64,000 bases of DNA, taken from positions 31,483,625 to 31,547,624 of the forward strand of contig NC_081155.1 of the NCBI RefSeq assembly GCF_012432095.1. The letters run 5' to 3'. The translations under genes were made by a program, and so were the position numbers. The notes below the pieces were generated by a model. That model made no database searches. It was not told where the DNA came from and saw only the letters and a program-made list of their open reading frames with translations. Source of the DNA: Onychostoma macrolepis (Eukaryota > Chordata > Actinopteri > Cypriniformes > Cyprinidae). Positions 1-10,693 of this stretch are shown here, piece by piece (the first letter of the stretch is position 1; each line of letters opens with the position of its first letter).

Positions 1-1137
1 ATGTTTGCTTTTGAGATGTGTTTGTGATATTTTGAATGCAGTTCAAATTGCAAGTGATGTGAGGCATTTTGCATTTTGTGTGTGCGATTCTTGGATTTGT
101 GTGTAAAGTTTTGAAAAAAAGAGGCAAAGTTTTGGAAATGTGTGTAAACAGTGTAATAAACTTAGTAAAACTGAACTAGATTGCCAAGGATACAAAATTG
201 TCAGTGAAGAGCACGCTTCAATGTGACATGTGAAGAAAACAAAGATGAAAAGGTGAATATAAATAGAATACTTATAGTGTGTCATTTCCAATCAATTTGT
301 AATTTTGTTGTTTTGAAGGAAAAAAAAAAATGTTTATGTGTGTGTTTAGGATATATAAAATCAGGATATATAAAAAGAAACGAGTCGGTTGGTTTATTCC
401 AAAAAGGTTGCAAATGTCATTTCCATCACAGTTAGTTACACCATAAAATGCTGTTTGTTAGTTATTGTTAGTAGACAAATGACAAACTAGTAAGTGTTTT
501 AACAGTGCCAAAATTGCTCATAGATAAAGAATCGTGTGAGTGTGTTTGTTTAATGAGAGAAAGAGAAAACAAACTTGTAGAAAAATCTGGAACGCAACAG
601 GAAAGCTCTCCAACTTTCTGACCCTGAAGTCCAAATGGATCAGACATCTGTGCATGTGCTCATGTTCTGCTCATTCTCAAACGCTGCCTGCCTCTGTTAT
701 GTCCAAGCGCTAATATGATTTGCTCCTCCGAGCTCCTTTGTCTTCTCCGTCCTGTGTAAACAAGGATGTGAGATTTTAAAAGTCTTCCAGCGACATCCGA
801 GCTGAAGCCATGGAAAAACGCTCCCAATCAAGTCACACTGGCAGGACAAAATGTCAAACATCAACAGCTGTCCAACATAAACATCATCTATGCTGAGTTC
901 TGCACTGATGTTACTCTCCACATGGGAGGTTTTAGATTCCTGTCCACCCGAACTAACATGTTTAAAGCTGTTTAAACACAAGTTTACTGACTCCTCGTCT
1001 GCATCATTCTAACTGTTTATTGTACATCTTTTTTCTGTCTCTTTGTTGCTTCTTCCTTCTGTCTTCTCTCAACTTCCTGCCTCCATATCTGTCTCTCTTT
1101 CTTTCTCTCTTTCTGTCTCTGTTTGTGGGTGTTGTAG
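1..1137 (+). other. adgrl3: Latrophilin intron (partial)
   Basis: This is sequence upstream of the first recognisable latrophilin exon. It ends in a long pyrimidine-rich tract and a GTTGTAG acceptor at 1131-1137. I see no exon in it; the short open frames here have no recognisable similarity. It is inferred to be the 3' part of an intron whose upstream exons (seven-helix domain and proximal tail) lie outside the window. Confidence 0.7.
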
Positions 1138-1263
1138 GTACCATGGCTAACCATCTCATCTCCAATGCTTTGTTACGTCCTCATGGCACTAATCCTTATA
1201 ACACACTACTGGGAGAGTCTGCTGTGTACAATAACCCTACTGCCAACATGTTCAACACGCAAG
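1138..1263 (+). CDS. adgrl3: adgrl3 penultimate exon
   Basis: The acceptor TTGTAG lies just before 1138. The exon reads ..T-MANHLISNALLRPHGT..NTQ and ends with one base of the next codon before the donor GTTTGC at 1264. The ATG at 1143 is an internal methionine, not a start, because latrophilins have this residue inside the tail. Confidence 0.88.
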
Positions 1264-2661
1264 GTTTGCCTCTCACATACACATTTACACACTTTTTGGA
1301 TGGTAATTGTCTCTCAGGGTGACAAACTGTGAAATTTACATGACAAGGAGATGTGAGGCAAAATATTCACACTGCATTCACACTGTATTTCCATACAATG
1401 AAAGTTAATCAAGCTAAAATTTTGCTAAAGTTTGTCTTTTGTTTATATGGCTGCTATAAGTTTTTAGTATTGTTTTTATTATTAATAAATAATTTAGATT
1501 TATATACATTTTTATAAATATAAATTTTATATATATATATAAATGTATATTTGATTAAATATCTTACACACAAACATATGGTGTATTTCCAGAAACATAA
1601 ATTAGAGTAATCAGTGTTCAGGATTGACACCTATAAAAATGTATTTAATTTACATTTAATTTGAATATATTTCATAAAATAACTTTAAAAGATTTAATAC
1701 TTTTATTTTCAAAAATTCTTTAATTAGCTATAAAGATTTATTCATTATTTATTTATAAAGCTGTCAGAAAATTTAATTTTCTGGTAATTTTACTGTATAA
1801 GAAAATAAAAATGTAAAAAATAAAATAATACATACCTGTCAATAAATAGGACTAATTCATCAAATGTAATGTTTATTTAAATTTTTTTTATTGATAATGA
1901 TTATATATATTGTTGGACAGTTCTATTCAAAATTGTTCTGTTGTGTATTCGGTTTCTTTGAATTGCAAATTAGCACATTTCCAATTCAACTTCCAGTTCA
2001 GTACATTTTAATTTCTGCTTAATTTAAAGGGACCCAAATAATACAATTCTGAATTTTGTCTAACACAGATTTACCAGAAAAAGAAATGATATAAAGTGTT
2101 CGCTCACCATGGTGTGTGAAATACTAAATTTTCTAGAATAATACTAAAATACTAAAAAAGTTGGTTTATTTCATTTTGTGATTATATGTGAAATACTCCA
2201 TATGTTGAGTATATACATCCTAATAGGTAATTCATATTGGAAAAATGTATTAAAAGAAAAACTACACAGCGGTAAATTTCTTTGATGTCCATTCTATTTT
2301 AATTCAGCTTCCTTAAATTCAAATTTGAAAGACTATTCTGCATCTCGTTCATTACCTAGGGAAATGTAAAATGCATTAACATTCCTAATGGTACTCATAC
2401 ACACACAATACGATCCAGAGTTAGCATTGATATCCTACATACATACTTCCTGTGTCTGTTTAATGAGCTTGTTTATGTTGTTTCTATGTCCATCTGTTCT
2501 GTTTAATAATTTGGTGGTATAAGAACATTTCAGTCTAGCATCTGTCCTAATCGCAGCAGGTTAGCATTCAGTCACTAATGCCTGTCACAGTCTGAGCTGA
2601 GTATAATACTTCTTTCTCTCTCTCTGTGGACATGTTCCATAAGCATTTATGTATGTAATCA

Positions 2662-2692
<31 letters not shown>

Positions 2693-4266
2693 GCTCTCTC
2701 TCTCCTTTCATGCGGGTCTGCAGCCTCCTACAGAGATTCAAGTATGATTCATTTACTTTCACAACAGCTCCACGTTTATAATATATTCTCCTCTGCTTCT
2801 CTCTTCTTTAATCTTCTCCTCTTCCTCATCCCTCCCGTTCTCTCCTCTTCTCCCTCCCCATGTTAAATCCGCATCCCTCCTATATTCATCTGTTTCTTAT
2901 TTGATAAAAGTTAATATCCTATTTGATATCATCTTTCATGAAGCATACATGAACCTATTCATATTACCATCAATCATAAATATTGTATGTATAAGCTTTT
3001 TTGGTCACACTTTATTTTAAGGTCCAATTTTCACTATCAACAAACCATTACAAACCGACTTTTGCCTCAATAAATGCGTAATTTGTTGCTTATTAATAGT
3101 TAGTAAGGTAGCTGTTAAGTTTAGGTATTGGGTAGGATTAGGGATGTAGAATATGGTCATGCAAAATATGTGTTTTATAAGTACTAATAAACAGCCAATA
3201 TGTGAATAATAGGCATGCTAATAAACAACTAGTTAATAGTGAGAATTGGTCCCTCTACTAAAGTGTTACCGATTTTTTTTGTGTGTGTGTGCGTGTGTAT
3301 GTACCAAAATGTTGTAAATGAGGTTCTGTTGTCATTTCCTCTGTTTCAGAAGGCATTCTCAACAACGCACGGGACTCCAGCGTTATGGATACGCTGCCGC
3401 TTAACGGTAATCATGGCAACAGCTACGGTGTTGCAGCAGGCGATTACCTCACCTACAGCTCTCGCGGCAGTGAGCCGCCAACTACGCTTGAGAAGAAGAT
3501 CCTGAAAGAGCTGACGGCAAACTACGCTCCGTCGTACCTCAACACCCAGGAGCGACAGGGAAAAGCCCACCAGGGCACCTTGACCAATAAACTCAACAAC
3601 CACCTGGCCAACGGAGGGGTCGCGGGGTCATCGTCTATTGCCAAAGACGAGGTCATGGTGCTTGACAACCCTGGAGCGTTTCACCGACACGACGATGGGG
3701 GCGGGTTAAGTCTGGAGCTCATTAGGGAGGAGTCACAAGCGCCACTCCTCCCCCCGAGACCGCCCCCTCCGGAAAACCATGCCCCCTTGCACACATTTTC
3801 AGCCCACCGGCGCCTGCCGCAGGAGAACAGCGAGAGCTTCTTCCCGCTGCTCCCCAACGACACGCACACACACTCCTCGCACACACACACTCCCCGTGCG
3901 CACACACACTCCCCCCTCAGAGACTCGCTCTATACCAGCATGCCCACGCTCACTGACCTCCCGCATGGCACTGACGACCTCATCAACGGTCTGCACGACG
4001 ACGAAGACGATGAGGATGACGACGGTGAGGAGGAAGAGGGAAGCGAACTGCACCTGGCCAACGGCAAAGGGGTCGTAATGGAGGCAGACGACGTATACTA
4101 CAAAAGCATGCCGAACCTGGGCTCCAGGAACCACATACAGGAACTAGAGAGCTATTACCAGATGGGACGCGGAGGCAGTGACGGGTTCATCGCCCCACCT
4201 GAGAAAGAAGACTCGTCGCCTGAAGAACAGCCACCAGACCCCTCACAGCTGGTCACCAGCCTATAG
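1138..4266 (+). CDS. adgrl3: Latrophilin-type adhesion GPCR, C-terminal cytoplasmic tail (two last exons)
   Basis: This is the 3' end of a latrophilin, a synaptic adhesion G-protein-coupled receptor that binds teneurins and FLRTs through ectodomains not in this window. Coding exons are 1138-1263 and 3350-4266, joined in phase 1 (NMFNTQ-EGILNNARDSS). Family-diagnostic blocks are MANHLISNALLRPHGT, NPYNTLLGESAVYNN, MDTLPLNGNHGNSY, EKKILKEL, APLLPPR, ESFFPLL, RDSLYTSMPTL and VYYKSMPNLGSRNH. The last four residues, VTSL, are the class I PDZ ligand used by latrophilins to bind SHANK proteins. GESAVYNN, GILNNARD and KILKEL favour ADGRL3 over ADGRL1 and ADGRL2; which teleost ADGRL3 duplicate this is cannot be told. 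The tail carries an unusual His/Thr tract and an acidic tract. The only gap against the mammalian form that I recall is a short variable segment between NTQ and GILNN. Confidence 0.9.
2663..2704. repeat. (TC)n microsatellite
   Basis: Nearly uninterrupted CT dinucleotides with one G interruption, inside the adgrl3 intron. Confidence 0.9.
3002..3272. repeat. Short non-autonomous DNA element with inverted ends
   Basis: The left end reads GGTCACACTTTATTTTAAGG then TCCAATTTTCACTAT. The right end reads ATAGTGAGAATTGGTCCCT then AAAGTGTTACC, an imperfect inverted copy. The same arrangement is very common in cyprinid genomes (recalled, not searched). It has no coding capacity. Confidence 0.65.
3350..4266 (+). 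CDS. adgrl3: adgrl3 terminal coding exon
   Basis: The acceptor CTGTTTCAG precedes 3350. The first two bases complete a Glu codon, then GILNNARDSSVMDTLPLNG. The exon stays open for 305 codons to TAG at 4264-4266, ending QLVTSL. It holds a proline-rich block (3751-3775), the His/Thr tract (3862-3915) and an acidic tract of Asp/Glu (3997-4047) before the conserved YYKSMPNLGSRN block. Confidence 0.9.
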
Positions 4267-6080
4267 ACACCGACGCACACACACAGCGTGTGTGTGTGTA
4301 TGTGTGTGTGAGTGTGACACAATGCACAAGGCATGGGATACACTACCTACTGCACTGATAGAGAGACTGATTCCAGATAGCCCCCCGATTCCAGTACATA
4401 CGAGTATCCAGTCACCAAAATCCTGCTCCAGTTAGAACCAGTAACCAGAAACTAGTAACCCATTCCTATGCTAGAACAAGGACTACCGCGTGTAGGCAGG
4501 TCTTGTTGACTTTTTTCTCCTCAGTCTCCTCGGAAGCTGATCTGCTGTGTAAAACTCTTGCGGATCGTCAATTCGGAGACGCGGACAAACTTTTGCTCCC
4601 TGGATCATTTGCATAGATCTCCTTCATCCGATGGCTGTCTGATTCTCCTCAAAACTCACCACTGATTGTGGAACAGACTGCGGGAAACTAGCTGCCATTT
4701 TAGATGACCGTGTATGATAATGAGACTTTGAACTCTTCTGTCGTACTGAACTGCATTACCCACAACTCTCTAGAAGACTTCTCTATGATTCTCTGCTGCA
4801 CACATTCCTTCTCGTTTAGCACCGTTTCTGAGCGTGAAATCACAAAAGGCGCATCTATTCTTGAAGACTGAGGACGCATCTTGTTTTCTTACATTTATTT
4901 TTCAGTAATAATCTCAGTTATGGGAAAGGTAATCTTCACTAATTACGAAGAAATGGAACTGTTTTCCATGTAAAATGTACAGATTCCCGATATTGCATAT
5001 GATCGTATGCGTTTCATGTTTTTTGACATATTTTGCCCCTTGTATGTGTTTTTGTAGACTAGACCAATCCTGCAATGCTGTGCTGGTCCTCCAAAATACT
5101 ATCCCTGATAACGCACAGCACAAACACACGCTCACCTATCTACATACACACTCTCGTTTGGAAGGATGACTGTGGCCTCCTCCTTTTTTTTCCAAATGCA
5201 ACACTTTGTCATTCTAATTCTCACTGTGTCGATGATAACCAAGAGACTCTGGGGAAATGACTGCTGTGTGATTGACAGCTATTGCAGATGGGATCCCAAG
5301 GATGCTGAGCGTTCATGAGTTCTAGAACGTTTACCCTTCAACACGCCGTTTTTTATGTGTAAGAGCAGAAATCGTACTTTGGATGCAGGTTGAAGAATTC
5401 CAGCTTATTGAAATTCCGGTCACACGTGTTGACACAGCTAAAATTGTTCTCAGGCTAAAAGATGGTCTATTATTGTGACGATTTCACATATCGAGTTGTG
5501 TTTTTAAAAGCTTAATCAAGAAGAGTAAGAAAGGCTAGCGGGATGTGAATTGGAACAGGTACAATAAAAGTGTGAACTGGGGAAATCATGATTATGAATC
5601 ATGTGTGGAGCATGTGTAAACATAAAATAACCATGTAAAAGAGCAGACTAGAAAGATAGGACTTTAATGGAGTGGTTTGGAAGATGGAAACAACCTTGTA
5701 AAGGCCGGTTTCTGAAACTACTGTTTACTTGTTCTCAAACTGAGACTCCCTGTAGCTTGCACATCTATCCCTTGTTAACCCACCCTGAGAAAATTGACTG
5801 CATATTTATTCCTGTGATTCAGTCTTGTTTTTGTTTTCTTGTTTTTTTTTTTTCAACAGATCAGAAATGTAGGATCCTAGAGAGCGTCGGGAAAAGAATC
5901 GGATTGGCACTGAGACCTTTTTTATTGTTATTATCATCAATATTATTATTATTACAATATCAATGAAATTATTATTTATTCTTTTCATATGCATTCTAAA
6001 CTGAATGAACTCATAACTAATATTTGTTGTAACAGTGAAAGTTGTTTGCCAACAAATAAAATGACTGAATTAATATTTAC
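4267..6080 (+). other. adgrl3: adgrl3 3' UTR with candidate polyadenylation signals
   Basis: Begins with a CA/TG-rich stretch after the stop codon. AATAAA hexamers occur near 5561 and at 6055-6060; the second, followed by a GT-rich stretch, is the likelier end of the transcript. The UTR extent is inferred from these signals only. Confidence 0.55.
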
Positions 6081-6673
6081 AATATTTCACAAGGGAGAGG
6101 TGTGAGTTTCTGCTTCTTCTTTTCTTTTGCTTTTTAATTGGATTTTTCAATTATAGAGCGACAGTTTCAACAAGACGAGGAATGGTCATGACTCCTCTGG
6201 GCAGTTTTTCAGGGAAGGATTGTCATGGAGTAAATTGTACTGTGGATTGTGATTCTCTGTTGAAAATCCTTTTGGACTAGACTTAATCTCTGTCTGGGAA
6301 ACCAGCCGGAAGACTTTAACAGTCAGTCGTTCTATACTGACCCAGTTTCGGTACCGGCACGGTACCAATTAATTATGCACATCTGAGAAGAGCGCCAGCA
6401 CAAACAGTGTAATTACGACCTATTGATTTTCATGTCTTTCCATGCAAACAGACACACGTCCGTCTGCAAACATGCCCAAATGTCAGACAGCCTGCGCGTG
6501 TGAGTGTGTCTGTGAGAGTTCGCTCTGCCAAATGTTACCACTTTCATGAATATTTATAGGCCGTTTTGACAGGCACTTGAGCATTTTGAAAGGAAGGAAG
6601 GATGCAGCTTTCCCCTCCAAGCAGACTATATAGCTCCATACTCTAGAGGCCTGTCCTGCCTTTGACATGAGTA

Positions 6674-6706
<33 letters not shown>

Positions 6707-6949
6707 CTGTAGGAAGCCGATGAAATTGAAAAATTGATTTTTGAAGAAAGAAACTGTTCACCATTCAAACTTTTAACCAGCCACACCTACAGCCTACATA
6801 CCACCCAACTGAGAAGAAAACTACACTGCAAAAAAATAAATATATATATTATATATATTTTACTCAATTATTTTGGCTGCTGTGGTTGAAAGAAAAAAAA
6901 CTACAAATATTGTAAAACACATTTACAGAATAAACTACATTTTACAACG
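6081..6949. other. Intergenic, no gene seen
   Basis: Contains a (GT)n microsatellite at 6676-6705 and an AT-rich stretch near 6830-6900. No supported coding sequence. Confidence 0.6.
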
Positions 6950-7161
6950 TGTGACCCTGGACCACAAAACCAGTCTTAAAGCTTATAATAAGCTTTCCAT
7001 TCCATTTTTCCATTCCTCATGGAATATGATCTTTACTTAATATACTAATGATTTTTGGCATAAAAGAAAAATCTACAATTTTGACCCATACAGTGTATTT
7101 TTGGCTATTGCTACAAATATACCCCAGCGACTTAAGACTGGTTTTGTGGTCCAGGGTCACA
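6950..7161. mobile_element. MITE with GTGACCCTGGACCAC inverted ends
   Basis: The left end TGTGACCCTGGACCACAAAA is repeated inverted at the right end (TTTTGTGGTCCAGGGTCACA). The interior has the Tc1/hAT-scale length of a deletion derivative and no open frame. It is a known cyprinid repeat type by recall; the superfamily is not assigned. Confidence 0.75.
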
Positions 7162-7311
7162 TGTAAAAATGTAATTTACTTCAGTCAAAAAGAAATGAAG
7201 GCTTTTGAGGAAAACATTTCAGGATTTTTCACCATATAGTGGACTTCATTGGGAGCCAACGGGTTGAAGGTCCAAATTGCAGTTTCAATGCAACTTCATA
7301 GGGCTCTACAC

Positions 7312-7493
7312 CAGGCATCCTCAAATCTGGCCCACTCCTGCAGAGTTTAGCTCTAACCCTAATCAAACACACCTGAGCATGCTAATCAGAGTCTTCAAGA
7401 TCATTAGAAAATCACAGGTAGGTGAGTTTGATCAGGGTTGGAGCTAAACTCTGCAGCAGATTGGCCCTCCAGGGAAAGATTTGAGAAACCCTG
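7312..7493. mobile_element. hAT-type MITE, copy 1 (182 bp)
   Basis: Starts CAGGCATCCTCAAATC and ends GAGAAACCCTG. The flanking 8-bp direct repeat CTCTACAC lies at 7304-7311 and 7494-7501. The interior carries inverted copies of CTGCAGAGTTTAGCTC and GAGCTAAACTCTGCAG. CAGG/CCTG ends plus an 8-bp duplication fit the hAT superfamily. Same family as the element at 52022-52214. Confidence 0.85.
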
Positions 7494-7501
7494 CTCTACA
7501 C

Positions 7502-8078
7502 GATCCCAGCTGGGAAATAAGTGAACTAAGCCTTTAACATAAACTGACAACTACCATAATAATGCAGGTGGTAAAAGAGAAAGCCACATGAAGAATCAAA
7601 GTTCATCACAAGTATCTTTTCCACAAGCTGAATTATATACTAACTTACAGACACAAAACACCATCATGGTTACACACATGACAACTAAATAATGCAATAA
7701 ACATTCATTAAACAACAGATGTAACATAAAAACCAAATGCACATAACTGATTACAAAAACTATTAAGAAACATGATTATTTAAACAAAATACTTTCAAAT
7801 GTGAAATGTCATGCAGGGAATTCCGGGAATATCAGTTTACAGTTTTTGACTGTAAATTATACATAGATTTGTTCTTTTTTACTTCTAAAGAAGTGTACAA
7901 TTAAATGAAATGTCTGGTTAGATCTTTTGCAGTCTTCCCCTGTATACTACAGAAACTTACTGTTAACTTATTAACAGTTTTATTTGTAGCATTTTTACTG
8001 TATTTTACACTTAAGATTACATTCAGTTTTTTACAGTGTAAAGGTTTGGGTACCACAAAGAGAGTGAGGAGGGAAATT
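7502..8078. other. Intergenic, nothing recognised
   Basis: AT-rich sequence without coding potential or a clear repeat boundary. Confidence 0.5.
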
Positions 8079-8086
8079 ATCTAGAC

Positions 8087-8645
8087 AAGTTGTTCTCAGC
8101 CTTTTTGACTCAAAGGTTCCCCAACAGGACCAACACAATATTAAAGGCCCACCCACCCACCCATACTGGATATTTCATCTGGTATTTATGCTTTAATTAT
8201 GGGGATGCTGCCCCATATGATATATATTAAATATATATATATAATATATTAAAAATAACTGAACAGGATTCATTTTGTGATCCGAGAAGATTCAAGATTG
8301 TGATTCTGTGTTTTTCAATAAAACATTCTGATTTATTTGTATTTTTTAGCACTTGAATTATTTCTTATTGAATAAAATAATTGTATTTATTAGAATTATT
8401 ATATTTTTTTAATTATTTAATTATATTAAACTCAATTTAAATGCTAAAAAAACAAACAAATGTTTTTTTTTTTATTTGTTTTTCTTTTATGTTTAAATAT
8501 GTATTTGGAATTGTAGCATTTGAATGAGCCTAAGTTATTTTTTGTCTTTAAGTAAAAAATACTTAATTTTTAGTCATCCTGTGGCCCTCTTGAAAGGTTT
8601 GCTGAGGCCCCCCATGGGCCCCGGCCCCCTGGTTGCAAACTACTG
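8087..8645. mobile_element. hAT-type non-autonomous element (559 bp)
   Basis: The left end AAGTTGTTCTCAGCCTTTTT and the right end CCCCTGGTTGCAAACTACTG are inverted relatives. The 8-bp duplication ATCTAGAC lies at 8079-8086 and 8646-8653. The interior is AT-rich. It resembles the element in qdpr intron 3 (54090-54493), which shares the ends and the GCTGAGGCCC subterminal block. Confidence 0.8.
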
Positions 8646-8653
8646 ATCTAGAC

Positions 8654-9659
8654 AGATGGCAGAAAGTGCAGTCCTCTTCCTCGCCTCCTTCTCTCTCGCC
8701 TTTGTCTCAGGTTAATTAAATGAGACTGGAGAAGATGTGGGCCGAATCACAGCATGGGCTCTGTGATCACTTAGTGCTGCCTGTGACATTTTTACCCAGG
8801 CTGCCCACTCTAACATCAAAAGCGTTTTAACCACACATGCCCATTCTTGTCTCAATGCACCAGACATGAATGTGAAATATAAATGTATGTTGGGTAAATA
8901 TGGTCGTGTCACAAATGAAATCTGCACACATTGTGAGTGTACATGCTGGATATGACTTGTTGTAATTGGATAGCATTAATCTCCCCCTCTCAATTATGGA
9001 TTTTAGCCTGTCCCAGCTCAGAGGTTCAGAGGCCAACAAGTAATCATGCAATAATGTTGTAATTCGGACATAATCTGTTGAAATGATATGAAATTAATTG
9101 ATTAAATAATTCATTGTAATTAAAGTAATTTTAATGACCAAAACATAGTATTTAGCTGTTTTGTACATTATGTGCACAACCAGAGCATGATTAACCAAAA
9201 ATATAAAATTGCAACACCCATAAAAAAAACACTTTACCATATATTATGCAAATAATCTAATTCTACTGTCTCAATATTTTGCACAAATTGTAATTTTCAC
9301 ATCATTTATATGGAACAGTGTGGAGCATGATTTTGCACACTTTTAATTTTCTTATTTTATGAGTTTAATTTTTATTTAATATTTATTTATTTTTTGTTAA
9401 AAATAACATTTATTTTTGCAGGGTTTTAAACTGTAGGCATTTGGCACAAATTGCAAACCTCTTATCAAATAAATGAAACAGCTCATTTAAGGGCAAATAT
9501 CACCATTTACTGATCATTTGAAAAAGAAAAGGGGAAAAATATTATTATTTAATTATTTGACGATTTTATTTCTTTTTTTTCTTTTACCTTACTCTTATAG
9601 TATCTCAACTGTTTCCATGTCATTTATTTAAAAAACAAAAATTCACTTTTACATGAAGC
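8654..9659. other. Intergenic, nothing recognised
   Basis: AT-rich, with no supported gene. Confidence 0.5.
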
Positions 9660-10266
9660 CATGCATTTCAGCAACATGCAAAAAGTACACCCCATGAAAA
9701 CTGACTTATTTTAACATACTGGACAAGTTACAGACATTTTAATTTAACAAATTACGCTTGTCATTAGTAAGGTTTATATAATTTGTAGCAGAAATGGCCA
9801 TTTTCTGTGTAGAAAAGTTACACTTACATCAAGTGCTAGTGGTTCAGCAATTAGTAGAACATCAAGAGGAAGGTCAAACATAAACTTTAATAAACATGGT
9901 TTGGTCATAAGTAATGAAATACATGGCAGCACCAAAAAGGCAGACTGAGCCCTTCAGAAGGAAGGTTAGTAACGCTTAAAGTCTGAAAAGGGATTTAAAG
10001 CCATTTTCAAGATATTTTAAATCCACCATTCCACTGTGCATAAAATAATCTGCAAATGGAGAAGCTTTTACAGCACAGGCCATCTTTCCAGGTCAGCCAT
10101 CCCATCAAACTCCCCAAGAACAAAATTCAAGATGCTTCAGAAAGTGTCAAAGGACCCCATCAGTTAAACATTTTCAACAAACTTAGAAATGAAAGTTCAC
10201 ATGCTGCTTTAAAAATGTGAGTAAACTCAACTAAACATGAGTGAATTCTACTTGACTATAAGCTTT
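9660..10266 (+). pseudogene. Tc1-like transposon relic, left part
   Basis: Degenerate Tc1-family sequence. The stretch around 10005-10130 (ATTTTAAATCCACCATTCCA, then AAATGGAGAAGCTTTTACA and CATCCCATCAAACTC) matches the N-terminal helix-turn-helix coding region of a common fish Tc1 family as I recall it. It is interrupted at 10267 by the DIRS element and resumes at 16346. No intact frame remains. Confidence 0.55.
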
Positions 10267-10480
10267 GTTCCCTTTCAGTCGGTCACTCCGAGTCACGTCG
10301 GATGACCGACGAATTGGGATCTCGCCAGAGAGACCAATCCACTTCGAGTGTAACTAAACGAGCCAATGGACATTGGCATGCTTTCATTGCATCCAGCTGC
10401 CGCTGATCACAGCGTGAGTATAAGAGGCAGCGGGTGCACCGCATTAATTCATCCTTTCGCTTCGGAGCCGAGCGGCGGTG
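10267..10480 (+). repeat. DIRS left inverted terminal repeat
   Basis: Begins GTTCCCTTTCAGTCGGTCAC. From about 10291 it is the imperfect inverted copy of 16111-16292. Its first 55 bases are exactly complementary to 15950-16004. Confidence 0.9.
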
Positions 10481-10502
10481 AATCACTGATGCTCTCCTAT
10501 TC

Positions 10503-10560
10503 TGCGAGCGAGCGAGCGAGCGAGTGAGTGAGTGAGTGAGTGAGTGCGTGCGGGCGGGCG
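10503..10560 (+). repeat. Tetranucleotide repeat in DIRS leader
   Basis: (GCGA)n grading into (GTGA)n and (GGGC), inside the untranslated leader of the element. Confidence 0.85.
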
Positions 10561-10693
10561 TTACAGCGCAGCAGCGGTGGTCGCGGTCTCACGGGAGAAG
10601 AGGTCGATTCCCGTGAAGACAGTCACACTAGGAGTGTGTGGTGGCCAGCTCCTCTGCGTGCTTCAGCACTTAATAAAGAGCAAATTTCTCTAA

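Larger units (their letters stand above)
1264..3349 (+). other. adgrl3: adgrl3 last intron
   Basis: Very AT-rich intron (about 1380-2350) followed by a (TC)n tract and a common fish repeat at 3002-3272. It ends in CTGTTTCAG at 3341-3349. No exon is visible. Confidence 0.8.

Noticed and set aside
1020..1322. ORF extending upstream and downstream of the latrophilin exon
   Set aside because: Only 1138-1263 is exon; the rest is the polypyrimidine tract and intron read-through, and the internal ATG is not a start.
3681..4134. Several - strand frames opposite the adgrl3 last exon
   Set aside because: They mirror low-complexity CA-rich and GA-rich coding sequence on the + strand.
10503..10560. (GCGA)/(GTGA) repeats as an origin or regulatory array
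   Set aside because: A simple tetranucleotide repeat in a retroelement leader; nothing supports an origin.
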